In this document: one piece after another, positions 1-6,427 of the stretch | Layout of the letters: each line of letters starts with the position of its first letter | How positions within the stretch are numbered: position 1 is the first letter of the stretch | NCBI GenBank assembly: GCA_011390435.1 | Contig: JAABSK010000166.1 | Location: 1-6,427 of the forward strand | Direction of reading: 5' to 3' | Source: Desulfobacteraceae bacterium | Lineage (GTDB): Bacteria; Desulfobacterota; Desulfobacteria; Desulfobacterales; Desulfobacteraceae | DNA: 6,427 bases | The notes under the pieces: generated by a model | What the model was told of the DNA's origin: nothing | What the model saw: only the letters and a program-made list of their open reading frames with translations | The model's database searches: none | Made by a program: the position numbers and the translations under genes

Positions 1-276
1 GTGGCCCTGATGGACCCCTGTGCCATGGATGCGAAAACCACGCTGAAAATGGCCACCTGTGACGGTGCAGCCGCTATTGGCCTGGATCATCTGGTCGGGT
101 CCATCGCGGTGGGCAGGCGGGCGGATATCATCCTTGTGGACATGGACAAGCCTCACCTGATCCCCATGTTTGACCCGTATTCCAGCCTGGTGTATTCGGC
201 AAAATCCTCAGATGTCACCCTGGTGATGGTGGATGGAAAGATTCGGGTGTCCGGCGGCAGCCTTGTGCCAGTTTAA
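1..276 (+). CDS. C-terminal end of an amidohydrolase, TRZ/ATZ group (MtaD-like deaminase), 5' end outside window
   Basis: The reading frame is open from the first base and stops at TAA 274-276, giving 91 residues. The GTG at position 1 is only the first visible codon, since family members are about 430-450 residues and this is the extreme C-terminus. Visible signatures are an LKMAT helix followed by GAAAIGLD, then GSIAVGRRADIILVDMDKPH, the typical return from the TIM barrel to the small beta-sandwich domain of metal-dependent hydrolases. DPYSSLVYSAKSSDV and VMVDGKI then follow, which resemble the 5-methylthioadenosine/S-adenosylhomocysteine deaminases (MtaD) and their atrazine/melamine chlorohydrolase relatives. 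These enzymes hydrolytically deaminate purine nucleosides or triazines in the cytoplasm. The metal-binding His residues and catalytic residues lie upstream and cannot be checked, so the substrate is not determined. A cytosine or guanine deaminase-like relative is the main alternative. The amidohydrolase class is secure; the MtaD assignment is moderate. Confidence 0.8.
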   Translation: MALMDPCAMDAKTTLKMATCDGAAAIGLDHLVGSIAVGRRADIILVDMDKPHLIPMFDPYSSLVYSAKSSDVTLVMVDGKIRVSGGSLVPV

Positions 277-278
277 GG

Positions 279-307
279 TTGTTTTAGACGGCGTTTGCAT
301 ATATATT
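279..307 (+). promoter_or_regulatory. Possible sigma70-type promoter for the thymidylate synthase gene
   Basis: TTGTTT at 279-284 and TATATT at 302-307 are separated by 17 bases. The -10 box matches the consensus at 5 of 6 positions and the -35 box at 3 of 6. It sits directly after the amidohydrolase stop, and initiation near 314 would give a leader of about 43 bases. The local sequence is A/T-rich, so a chance match is possible, and read-through from the amidohydrolase could equally drive the gene. Confidence 0.3.
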
Positions 308-343
308 TTGAACTTTCCGACAGATGAAAAAGACTCAAACACG

Positions 344-349
344 AAGGAG
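344..349 (+). promoter_or_regulatory. Ribosome binding site that fixes the thymidylate synthase start
   Basis: AAGGAG ends 7 bases before ATG 357. An in-frame ATG at 324 would add 11 residues (MKKTQTRRSFP), but no purine-rich site precedes it and the added peptide is not similar to thymidylate synthases. The start at 357 is therefore preferred. Confidence 0.75.
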
Positions 350-356
350 CTTCCCC

Positions 357-1157
357 ATGTTAGAACCGCTGTTTATCAAAGCAACAAGCCTCTCGGACGC
401 CTGGTTTCAAGCCCTTTACCGGTGTGTTGAAAAAGGCCGGGCCTTTACCATCAACCGCGGATCATTTGAAGGCCAGAAACGGTTGGAGTTTGACTATATC
501 ACCATCCATATCACCCATCCTGCCAGCCTGCCGCTGCTGCCCAAAGTCAATCCGGTGCTGGGGTTTCCAGATCCTGTGGACGAAGGCTACCTTGACGACT
601 ATCTGCCCTATCTGATGACCGGAGAGGAAAAAGAGGGGGAATCCTATACCTATGGCCAGCGGATCTGCAAATGCGACACAGACTATCTGCCGGATGAGTA
701 CCAGGCGTTCAAGGAGATCCTGGTGCAGGAAAAGGATATCTGGACAGACCGGAACATTCTGATCGAAGAAAATGGAAAATATTATATCAACCAGATGGAA
801 TTGATGATCTGGACCTATAAAAACAAGGGGCACAGAAACAACCAGATGATTCTCCAGGTGGGCCAGCCTTCGGATATGGTGCTGCTGGACCCGCCCTGTC
901 TGCGTCACATCGATACCCGGGTCCAGGATGGAAAACTTCATTTTTTCCCCTATTTCAGGTCCTGGGATCTGTTCGGGGGGTTTCCTGCCAACCTGGCAGC
1001 CATTGAGATGATGAAGCAGTATTGCGCCCAGCAGATCGGAGTGGAAAACGGAGAGATCATTGCCGCATCCAAAGGCCTGCATATTTATGACTATGTGTTT
1101 GAAATTGCAGAGGCCATCCGGGGAAGAACCATGGATGAATTCCGGGAGATCTCCTGA
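357..1157 (+). CDS. thyA: Thymidylate synthase, ThyA fold, methanogen-type
   Basis: 266 residues from ATG 357 to TGA 1155-1157. It should convert dUMP and methylene-tetrahydrofolate to dTMP and dihydrofolate in the cytoplasm. The C-terminal half carries the ThyA active site: catalytic Cys181 in DPPC, Arg201-Ser202-x-Asp204 in RSWD, Asn212 in GFPAN, and His242/Tyr244 in LHIY. The spacings Cys to Arg (20), Arg to Asn (11) and Asn to His (30) equal those of E. coli ThyA (C146, R166, N177, H207). Asn212 at the pyrimidine-discriminating position favours dUMP over dCMP, arguing against a dCMP hydroxymethylase. Arg34 (RGS) probably matches the phosphate-binding Arg21 loop. The HRNNQ segment (159-163) corresponds to the E. 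coli Arg126-Arg127 pair but keeps only one Arg, and the WNVG Trp is replaced (LQVG). From memory, the HRNNQMILQVG and DPPCLRHIDTR style is that of methanogen-type enzymes. The N-terminal half diverges from bacterial ThyA. A terminator follows, and the gene may be transcribed alone or with the amidohydrolase. Confidence 0.87.
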   Translation: MLEPLFIKATSLSDAWFQALYRCVEKGRAFTINRGSFEGQKRLEFDYITIHITHPASLPLLPKVNPVLGFPDPVDEGYLDDYLPYLMTGEEKEGESYTYGQRICKCDTDYLPDEYQAFKEILVQEKDIWTDRNILIEENGKYYINQMELMIWTYKNKGHRNNQMILQVGQPSDMVLLDPPCLRHIDTRVQDGKLHFFPYFRSWDLFGGFPANLAAIEMMKQYCAQQIGVENGEIIAASKGLHIYDYVFEIAEAIRGRTMDEFREIS

Positions 1158-1161
1158 CAGC

Positions 1162-1199
1162 TTACAGGGCCTTTCTGATCCGGCCTGTAATACTTTTTT
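1162..1199 (+). terminator. Intrinsic terminator after the thymidylate synthase gene
   Basis: The left arm TTACAGGGCC (1162-1171) pairs with GGCCTGTAA (1182-1190), leaving one bulged G and a loop of about 10 bases. A run of six T follows at 1194-1199. It starts 4 bases after the thymidylate synthase stop codon, as expected for a Rho-independent terminator. A second T-rich stretch lies at 1203-1208. The bulge and the 3-base gap before the T-run make it imperfect. Confidence 0.7.
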
Positions 1200-1249
1200 A
1201 CATTTTTTGATATATTTGCTTAACGATTCCAGGTTAGGATCGGACTGTT

Positions 1250-1268
1250 CTGTTGCATGGTGCAGCAG
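1250..1268 (+). repeat. Short inverted repeat in the leader of the sensor kinase gene
   Basis: CTGTTGCA (1250-1257) and TGCAGCAG (1261-1268) form 8-base arms around TGG. All pairs are Watson-Crick in RNA except one G-U. It lies about 25 bases upstream of the kinase ribosome binding site and has no T-run, so it is not a terminator. It may be a leader hairpin, an operator half-site pair, or chance. I found no convincing -35/-10 pair in 1200-1300, and the promoter of the kinase is not located. Confidence 0.35.
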
Positions 1269-1292
1269 CATTCTTTGATGTGAAACAGATGC

Positions 1293-1298
1293 AGGAGG
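1293..1298 (+). promoter_or_regulatory. Ribosome binding site that fixes the sensor kinase start
   Basis: AGGAGG at 1293-1298 lies 5 bases before ATG 1304. The frame is open further upstream to a TTG at 1253, but that codon lies inside the inverted repeat, has no ribosome site, and would put 17 extra residues (including polar ones) before the first membrane segment. Confidence 0.8.
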
Positions 1299-1303
1299 TC
1301 CTG

Positions 1304-2680
1304 ATGATCAGTAAAACCTATGTCAAACTGGTGCGATATTTCAGTGTCCTGATTATCGTCACCTGCCTGCTGTCAGTGGGCCTGTTTTTTCTGACCCTGG
1401 GCAAACCGCTGGCCAGTGATATTCACCGCCTGCTCAGAAAGCAGGCCGGGTATATTGCCCGGTTGACAGAAGAGCTGATCCAGCAGTCTGCATCCCTGGA
1501 TGAGCTGAACCGGTTTTTAAAAATGACGGCCACCAGTTATGAAACCGGTATTTTTCTGTTTGACCGGAACCTGGAACCAGTTGCCGGGTTTGATGCCGCA
1601 ACCACCGGTCAGATTGCCCTGACCGCTGACATGGCAGAGATGATCCGTGCTTCCGGAATATATGTTCAATCCTCCCATGGCGGGAAGCCTTTGATCTACG
1701 GCTGGCTGATGGACGACGGTAATGGCGCAGCTCCCTATCTGCTGATTTATAAACAGGTGTCCCAGACCGGTCGGATCACGGTTTTTGCCCTGGGAATGGC
1801 AGGTTTGTGCATCCTGCTGATTCTGGCCATTTATCCGCTGTCAAGACATTTCACAACCCCGCTGACGCAGCTGATCCATGCCCAGAAACAGATGGTGGCC
1901 GGCCGGTTTGATGCCGCCATTGACGTCAGCGGCAGGAATGACGAGATGGGTGATCTGCTCAACGGGTTTTTGTCGATGCAGCAGGCAATGGACACCATGA
2001 TCGAATCCAGAAAAGCATTGCTGGCAGATATTTCCCACGAGCTTCGATCACCGTTGAGTCGCTTGAATATTGATGTGGAACTGATCCGGTCAGCCGCGCC
2101 GCCGCCGGAGATTGCCGGATATATCGATAATATTGAATATGAAATTGAATACATGGTCAGCCTGGTCAAACAGCTGTCTGCGTATTCCTCCCTGAGCCTT
2201 CCCGGATGCAGGATGAACATGGAACGGTATGATATCTGTGCAGCCCTGGCAGACCTTTATGGCCGCTATCAGGCGCAGGCAGCCCTGAAAGGGCAGACGC
2301 TTTTGCTCCAGATTCCAAAAGAACCTGTATGGCTGACAGCAGACCCGGTCCGGCTGACGCAGGTTTTCTGCAACCTGCTGGACAATGCCATCTCCTTTTG
2401 TGATCCTGAAGGTGAGATTGTTCTGGGATTTTCCCTGCTGGACGATGACCTTCATTTTTTTGTTTCCAACACCGGACCGCAGATACCAGTGGAGATCCGG
2501 GAAAAGATCTTTGAACCGCTGTTCCGGGCGGATACGTCCAGAAGCAGGAAGACAGGTGGTCTGGGTCTGGGTCTTGCCATATCCCGGCAGATTGTCCAGC
2601 GTCACAACGGACGGATCTGGTGTGAATGTGAAAACCATGTGACATGGTTCTGGTTTACCCTCAAGAAAGGAGATGGGTAA
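1304..2680 (+). CDS. Membrane sensor histidine kinase (HAMP-HisKA-HATPase), orphan in this window
   Basis: 458 residues, an inner-membrane two-component sensor. TM1 is about residues 12-33. An extracytoplasmic region of roughly 125 residues follows (34-157) that I do not recognise as a named sensor domain. TM2 is about 158-179, and a HAMP linker about 180-231 contains the RNDEMGDL element. The HisKA H-box is DISHELRSPLSRL with phospho-acceptor His245 (codon 2036-2038). The CA domain has an N-box NLLDNAISF (Asn357, Asn361), a G1 box SNTGPQIP, an F-box around IFEPLFRAD, and a G2 box GGLGLGL (418-424). The HELRSPLSRL and FRADTSR style resembles the CpxA/CusS branch of OmpR-partner kinases. The G1 box has Asn389 where most kinases have the adenine-binding Asp; CusS-type kinases are also known to carry Asn here. 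No response regulator gene is adjacent on the same strand: a terminator-ended thymidylate synthase precedes it and convergent genes follow. The ligand is unknown. Confidence 0.9.
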   Translation: MISKTYVKLVRYFSVLIIVTCLLSVGLFFLTLGKPLASDIHRLLRKQAGYIARLTEELIQQSASLDELNRFLKMTATSYETGIFLFDRNLEPVAGFDAATTGQIALTADMAEMIRASGIYVQSSHGGKPLIYGWLMDDGNGAAPYLLIYKQVSQTGRITVFALGMAGLCILLILAIYPLSRHFTTPLTQLIHAQKQMVAGRFDAAIDVSGRNDEMGDLLNGFLSMQQAMDTMIESRKALLADISHELRSPLSRLNIDVELIRSAAPPPEIAGYIDNIEYEIEYMVSLVKQLSAYSSLSLPGCRMNMERYDICAALADLYGRYQAQAALKGQTLLLQIPKEPVWLTADPVRLTQVFCNLLDNAISFCDPEGEIVLGFSLLDDDLHFFVSNTGPQIPVEIREKIFEPLFRADTSRSRKTGGLGLGLAISRQIVQRHNGRIWCECENHVTWFWFTLKKGDG

Positions 2681-2726
2681 CGCACAGATGCGTCCATATG
2701 CTTAAGCGTGGTGTTTGTGGCCGCAT

Positions 2727-3386
2727 TCATTCACCCTGAGCCGCTTGCTCGATGTCCACAATCTTACGTTTCAGATAATCTTTGGACTGATAACGGGTAA
2801 TTCCCATAATTTTACGGGTCAGCTCACCGATGCGGTCGACCTGCTCTTTTACGGTTTTCAGCGTTTCATGGTTTGGATCACAATCTTTCATGTCGGTGAG
2901 AAGGATTTCAGAGAGACCGGATACGACCTGTAAGGGCTGATTCAGCTCATGACAGACGGCCCCGGCCATTTCCAGAACACCTTTGAGTTTCTCCTGTTCC
3001 ATCATTTTTTTCTGCAGGGCGATCATGCGGCATCCTGCATTGATTCTGGCCTGCAGTTCAGCATTGTTGAAGGGTTTGATCATATAATCATCTGCGCCGG
3101 CGTCCAGCCCCTGAACAATATCTTTGATATCGGTTCTGGCAGTGAGAAGGATCAGGTACAAGGGTTCTTTTCGGTTCTGTTTGCGAAGCCGCTGACACAG
3201 GTCAGTGCCATTGATCCCCGGCATCTCCCAGTCCAGGACGGCAAGGTTCGGTGCGTTGATATCCTGCATGATATCCCAGGCAGCATTCCCGTTTTCAGCT
3301 GTGATGGGTTCATGGCCCAGTTTTTTCAATATGGCAGATAAAATGCTGCGGGAGGTTGTGTCATCTTCAGCAATAAGGATTTTCAT
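2727..3386 (-). CDS. REC-DHp protein: response regulator receiver fused to an ATPase-less histidine kinase dimerization domain
   Basis: 219 residues, cytoplasmic, no signal peptide or membrane segment. Residues 1-120 are a complete receiver domain: acidic pocket Asp8/Asp9, phospho-acceptor Asp52 in VLDWEMPG, Thr82 in LLTAR, and Lys104 in IKPF. A charged helix (about 121-138, ALQKKMMEQEKLK) leads into a HisKA-like helix pair. Its first helix has AGAVCHELNQPLQVVSG with His146, and its second has VDRIGELTRKIMGITRY. The protein then ends after a short basic/acidic tail (SKDYLKRKIVDIEQ). No N-, G1- or G2-box follows, and only 46 bases separate its stop from the convergent kinase gene, so no catalytic domain exists downstream. 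The start overlaps the hybrid kinase stop by 4 bases, implying coupled expression and a functional pairing. A likely role is a phosphate acceptor for the hybrid kinase HPt, with the DHp acting in dimerization, phosphotransfer or phosphatase function; this is inferred. REC and DHp assignments are secure, the role is not. Confidence 0.88.
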   Translation of the reverse strand: MKILIAEDDTTSRSILSAILKKLGHEPITAENGNAAWDIMQDINAPNLAVLDWEMPGINGTDLCQRLRKQNRKEPLYLILLTARTDIKDIVQGLDAGADDYMIKPFNNAELQARINAGCRMIALQKKMMEQEKLKGVLEMAGAVCHELNQPLQVVSGLSEILLTDMKDCDPNHETLKTVKEQVDRIGELTRKIMGITRYQSKDYLKRKIVDIEQAAQGE

Positions 3387-3401
3387 TGGTTTTTTTTCTC
3401 C
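3383..3401 (-). promoter_or_regulatory. Translational coupling junction between the hybrid kinase and the REC-DHp gene
   Basis: Read on the minus strand, ATGA at 3386-3383 is at once the start codon of the REC-DHp gene and the TGA stop of the hybrid kinase. A GGAG at 3401-3398 sits 11 bases upstream of the ATG, farther than ideal. Re-initiation by ribosomes finishing the kinase is therefore the likely main route of expression, and no separate promoter is expected here. Confidence 0.7.
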
Positions 3402-6400
3402 GGTGTTTCCATGGCGGTTTTCAGTTCCTCAAAGCGTTTTTCCAATTCTGGTATCAAGTGAGTCAAACGGTTCATATCATCTGCTTTTGCTGCTTTTTCC
3501 ATTTTTTGGGCAATGTGGTGAAAGGCACCGGCTGAAAGGTTTCCCGCTGCCCCTTTGATTTTATGCGCCTGAGAGCTGGCTTGATCTGCACTGGCCTGCG
3601 CAATAAAGGTTTTCATGGTGCGTATCTGAACCGGTATATCCTCTAAAAAGTCTTTGATAATGGATTCAGCCAGCGCATTGTCGCCCAGCATCCGTTCCAG
3701 AAATTCTTCACGATTAAAAATATCGGTTGAAAAAGAGATCGCAGGCAGAAGGTCTGCCGGTTTTTCCGGGATTGTTTTTTCAGCAGGGCCTTTGCCAAGC
3801 CATTTTGCCAGTTCGTTTGCCAGGGATAAGGGATCAACCGGCTTGGTTAAATAGCTGTTCATTCCGGATTCCAGGCACTTTTCCCGGTCTCCGGCCATGG
3901 CATTGGCTGTCATGGCAATAACCGGGATGGCATGATTGAGGACTGAAGATTGCCGGTCGCGGATCTGGCGGGTGGCCTCACAGCCATCCATAATCGGCAT
4001 CTGCACATCCATCAGCACCAGATCATAGGGAAGTGATTCCAATGCGCGGATCGCCTCCTGTCCGTCAGCCACGGCATCGGCATTCAATCCCATTTTTTTC
4101 AGGATACCAAGGGCCACCTGCTGGTTGATCATATTGTCTTCAGCCAGCAGGATGCGTGCGTTGCTGTGGGCGAACCGGTTGAGGGCTTCAAGAACGGTGT
4201 GGCGGGTCGTGATGGGCTGAGACGCGGCTTTTCCCTCTTTTGCCAGCGCCAGCGACAATATTCCCTGGAGTTCCTGATGCCGCACCGGTTTGGTCAGATA
4301 GCCGGTAAACCCCAGTTCGGCAAAGCGTTTGACATCCCCCCGGATTCCCAGCGACGTCAGCATCACCATGCGGGTTTCTGCCAGACGGGGATCTGTCTGG
4401 ATCGCATGGCCCAGTGCCTTACCATCCATACCCGGCATCTGCATGTCAATGACAGCAATCGCGAAAGGATCGTTTTTATCTGTCGCTCTGACGAGCGCAT
4501 CCAGTGCTGACGGTCCGTCTTCTGCTTCATCCGGGCGCATCCCCCATGAAAACAGGCGCCTGAATAGAATTTCCCGGTTGGTGGCATTGTCATCCACGAT
4601 TAATATCCGGACACCTGTCAGGTCAGAGGATGGAATGGCGATTGTTTTTGCCGCCGTTGTCTGTTTTTCCAGAACAACGGTAAACCAGAACTCTGATCCC
4701 TTTTTCAGGATGCTTTTTACACCGATTTGTCCTTGCATCAACTCAACCAGCTGTTTGGAAATGGTCAATCCAAGACCGGTCCCGCCAAACTGGCGCGTGG
4801 TCGAAGCATCTACCTGGCGGAATTTGTCAAACAAAAGATTGAATTTGTCTTCTGGGATGCCAATACCGGTGTCGCGCACGGAAAAATGGATCACGGTCCT
4901 GTCCGGCGTTTCAGATACCATGGATGCACGGATGACCACTTCCCCTGAAGCGGTGAATTTGATGGCATTGCCGGTCAGATTGGTGAGAATCTGGCGCAGT
5001 CTTCCAGGATCACCCCGAAGCAGGGTCGGCACCTCAAGGTCTGCGCTGCAGACCAGCTCCAGGTTTTTTTCGTGGGCTTTCAGAGCCATGGTGGCACCAA
5101 AATCGTCCAGTAAAACCTGAAGATCAAAATCGATGATTTCCAGTTCCAGTCTGCCCGCCTCGATTTTAGAAAAGTCAAGAATGTCGTTGATGATGGCCAG
5201 AAGCGACTCCCCACTGGTGCGAACAATTTCGGTATAGTGCTGCTGTTCATCCGTGAGTTTTGTATCCATCAACAGCCCGGTCATGCCGATGATCCCGTTC
5301 ATGGGAGTACGGATTTCATGGCTCATATTGGCCAGAAACTCACTTTTGGCAATATTGGCCATCTCAGCTTCAGCCGCCATTAAGTTTGCCCGGGTGGTTT
5401 CAGCTTCAAGCAGCTGATTTGTTTCAAGAAGGTCTTTTTCAACCTGTCTGCGTTCGGTTACATCACGAAAGGACCAGACCCGGCCGATAATTTCCTGATC
5501 TGCCTTTTGCGGCTGGGAATACCGTTCAAAAACACGTCCGTCCAGAAGTTCAAGTTCATCAAAGCTTGTTTTTTCAGGATGATGGCAGATTTCCATGACA
5601 ATGGAAAGAAGCGCCTCTGGCCGGTTTGTCTGGCGTGTGGCATAAGCGATAATTTCCCGTCCTTTTTTCATTTTTGCCAATTTTTCCGGAATATTCCACA
5701 GGGTGATAAATTTCTGGTTCCATTTTACGGGATTGCCTTTCCTGTCTTCGATGAGAATCCCATCGGCAGTGGCCTCCAAAGAGGCATTCAGCTGGGAAAG
5801 AGAGGTCTCCAGTTTTGTCTGCTGGAAGCGTATGCCTGCATCCGTGCGGCGCAGTAAAACAAAGAAAAAAATGAACAGCACCGCAAAAAGTCCCACGGAT
5901 GCCCCGATGGCAGATATCATAAATTTCTGGTGGGCAATTGTCAGATCTGAAATATCCTGCATCAACAGCAGGTCTCCTACTTCAATTCCTGCTGCATCAT
6001 AAAGGGGTACGGTTATGATCCGCCACCAGGCATTATGAAATCTGGCCTCGGAAGTGATTTTGCCATGCTGATGCCCTTTTTCCCCGACAAATGGCCCAAC
6101 TTCGTCTGGAAGAGGGGAAAAGGTTGAATAAATGACAGCATCTTCGGGAAACCGGTTCCAGTCTGCCTCACGATGAAGCATGGCCATGCCGGTTTCCCAT
6201 GCAGCCCGATTCAGGGCGCTTTTTTTAAGGGTCACTGCCAGGGCCACCCCTGTCTGCTGGTGAATCCCCGCAAGAATATCTTCGATCTCCTTGCCCAGTT
6301 CCAGATAGCCGATGAGCGTCTGGCCGTCAAAAACCGGCTGTACCACCCGCAGGGTGAACGTTCCCAATGGGCCGATTTCAATTCCAGCGGCGGTTTTCCC

Positions 6401-6427
6401 GGTATGTTCAGCTTCCAGTGCAGTGAA
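3383..6427 (-). CDS. Hybrid sensor histidine kinase (Cache-like sensor, PAS, HisKA, HATPase, REC, REC, HPt), 5' end outside window
   Basis: 1014 residues are visible. The frame stays open to the window edge, so the TTG at 6365-6367 is internal and the true start lies beyond 6427. Numbering here is from the first visible residue. Residues 1-168 are the end of an extracytoplasmic sensor ([19 protein letters not shown] is Cache-like), with a TM at about 170-192. A PAS domain (about 214-330) ends in [10 protein letters not shown], and a coiled linker follows. HisKA has [16 protein letters not shown] with His370. HATPase has N-box [10 protein letters not shown]1 RDTGIGIP and G2 GGTGLGL. REC1 (about 606-728) has Asp612/613, phospho-Asp661, Thr691 and Lys713. 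REC2 (about 757-878) has Glu763/Asp764, phospho-Asp807, Thr840 and Lys862. HPt (about 902-1005) has His955 in [10 protein letters not shown]. All catalytic and relay residues are intact. The layout matches BarA/EvgS/LuQ-type phosphorelay kinases, with two REC domains instead of one. It is expressed with the overlapping REC-DHp gene. The ligand is unknown. Confidence 0.93.
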   Translation of the reverse strand, partial: FTALEAEHTGKTAAGIEIGPLGTFTLRVVQPVFDGQTLIGYLELGKEIEDILAGIHQQTGVALAVTLKKSALNRAAWETGMAMLHREADWNRFPEDAVIYSTFSPLPDEVGPFVGEKGHQHGKITSEARFHNAWWRIITVPLYDAAGIEVGDLLLMQDISDLTIAHQKFMISAIGASVGLFAVLFIFFFVLLRRTDAGIRFQQTKLETSLSQLNASLEATADGILIEDRKGNPVKWNQKFITLWNIPEKLAKMKKGREIIAYATRQTNRPEALLSIVMEICHHPEKTSFDELELLDGRVFERYSQPQKADQEIIGRVWSFRDVTERRQVEKDLLETNQLLEAETTRANLMAAEAEMANIAKSEFLANMSHEIRTPMNGIIGMTGLLMDTKLTDEQQHYTEIVRTSGESLLAIINDILDFSKIEAGRLELEIIDFDLQVLLDDFGATMALKAHEKNLELVCSADLEVPTLLRGDPGRLRQILTNLTGNAIKFTASGEVVIRASMVSETPDRTVIHFSVRDTGIGIPEDKFNLLFDKFRQVDASTTRQFGGTGLGLTISKQLVELMQGQIGVKSILKKGSEFWFTVVLEKQTTAAKTIAIPSSDLTGVRILIVDDNATNREILFRRLFSWGMRPDEAEDGPSALDALVRATDKNDPFAIAVIDMQMPGMDGKALGHAIQTDPRLAETRMVMLTSLGIRGDVKRFAELGFTGYLTKPVRHQELQGILSLALAKEGKAASQPITTRHTVLEALNRFAHSNARILLAEDNMINQQVALGILKKMGLNADAVADGQEAIRALESLPYDLVLMDVQMPIMDGCEATRQIRDRQSSVLNHAIPVIAMTANAMAGDREKCLESGMNSYLTKPVDPLSLANELAKWLGKGPAEKTIPEKPADLLPAISFSTDIFNREEFLERMLGDNALAESIIKDFLEDIPVQIRTMKTFIAQASADQASSQAHKIKGAAGNLSAGAFHHIAQKMEKAAKADDMNRLTHLIPELEKRFEELKTAMETPEKKNQ

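Noticed and set aside
324..356. Upstream ATG as start of the thymidylate synthase
   Set aside because: There is no ribosome binding site before 324, whereas AAGGAG is correctly placed before 357. The extra 11 residues are not family-like.
462..1271. 269-residue open frame on the minus strand opposite the thymidylate synthase gene
   Set aside because: It is a shadow of a well-supported gene with exact active-site spacing. Its translation has no recognisable domain and it crosses the terminator at 1162-1199.
2680..2693. Hairpin ACGCA-CAGA-TGCGT as a terminator of the sensor kinase
   Set aside because: The stem is only 5 base pairs and no T-run follows on either strand.
2727..2950. Frameshift or truncation that removed an ATPase domain from the REC-DHp gene
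   Set aside because: No N-, G1- or G2-box motif appears in any minus-strand frame past the stop, and the downstream DNA codes for the convergent kinase. The protein appears to end naturally.
4329..5120. 263-residue open frame on the plus strand opposite the hybrid kinase
   Set aside because: The minus-strand frame here encodes HATPase and REC1 with all motifs intact. The plus-strand translation is low-complexity Ser/Arg-rich with no domain.
6365..6367. TTG as the start of the hybrid kinase
   Set aside because: The frame is open for 20 further codons to the window edge, and the sensor domain is already under way, so the TTG is an internal Leu codon.
1..6427. CRISPR array, tRNA, insertion sequence, toxin-antitoxin or defence genes
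   Set aside because: No regularly spaced repeats, cloverleaf-like element, transposase motif or matching small gene pairs were seen. Non-coding gaps are all under 150 bases.

Overview
The window is ordinary-looking bacterial chromosome with dense genes, roughly 50% G+C and good Shine-Dalgarno sites. It carries two metabolic genes on the left and three signal-transduction genes on the right. The large multidomain hybrid kinase, the methanogen-type thymidylate synthase and the Cache-type periplasmic sensor together suggest a Gram-negative, probably anaerobic deltaproteobacterium (Desulfobacterota, Desulfobacteraceae-like). This assignment is an inference from gene style; no rRNA or other phylogenetic marker is present. 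I see no mobile element, CRISPR array, tRNA or rRNA.

Left part, plus strand. Positions 1-276 are the last 91 codons of an amidohydrolase of the TRZ/ATZ group (MtaD-like, 5-methylthioadenosine/S-adenosylhomocysteine deaminase type); the rest lies outside the window. After an 80-base gap with a possible promoter comes a thymidylate synthase (357-1157). It ends in a hairpin plus T-run that looks like an intrinsic terminator (1162-1199). A 104-base leader containing a short inverted repeat then leads to a membrane histidine kinase of the HAMP/HisKA/HATPase type (1304-2680), which has no response regulator gene beside it in the visible sequence.

Right part, minus strand, convergent with the kinase across only 46 bases. 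A very large hybrid sensor kinase (3383-6427, 5' end cut off by the window edge) has the order periplasmic sensor, TM, PAS, HisKA, HATPase, REC, REC, HPt. Its stop overlaps by 4 bases (ATGA) the start of a 219-residue protein (2727-3386) made of a REC domain followed by a histidine-bearing DHp helix pair, with no ATPase domain after it. The two minus-strand genes are almost certainly one transcriptional and translational unit.

Functionally, the hybrid kinase can run an internal His-Asp-His relay and could hand phosphate from its HPt to the REC of the small partner. No DNA-binding or enzymatic output domain is visible in either protein. The part most worth following up is the REC-DHp protein: it keeps the phospho-accepting Asp and a His in a HELNQPL motif, yet there is no room downstream for a catalytic domain. 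It may be a phosphotransfer, phosphatase or adaptor module. Nothing in the window amounts to a clearly new system beyond that.
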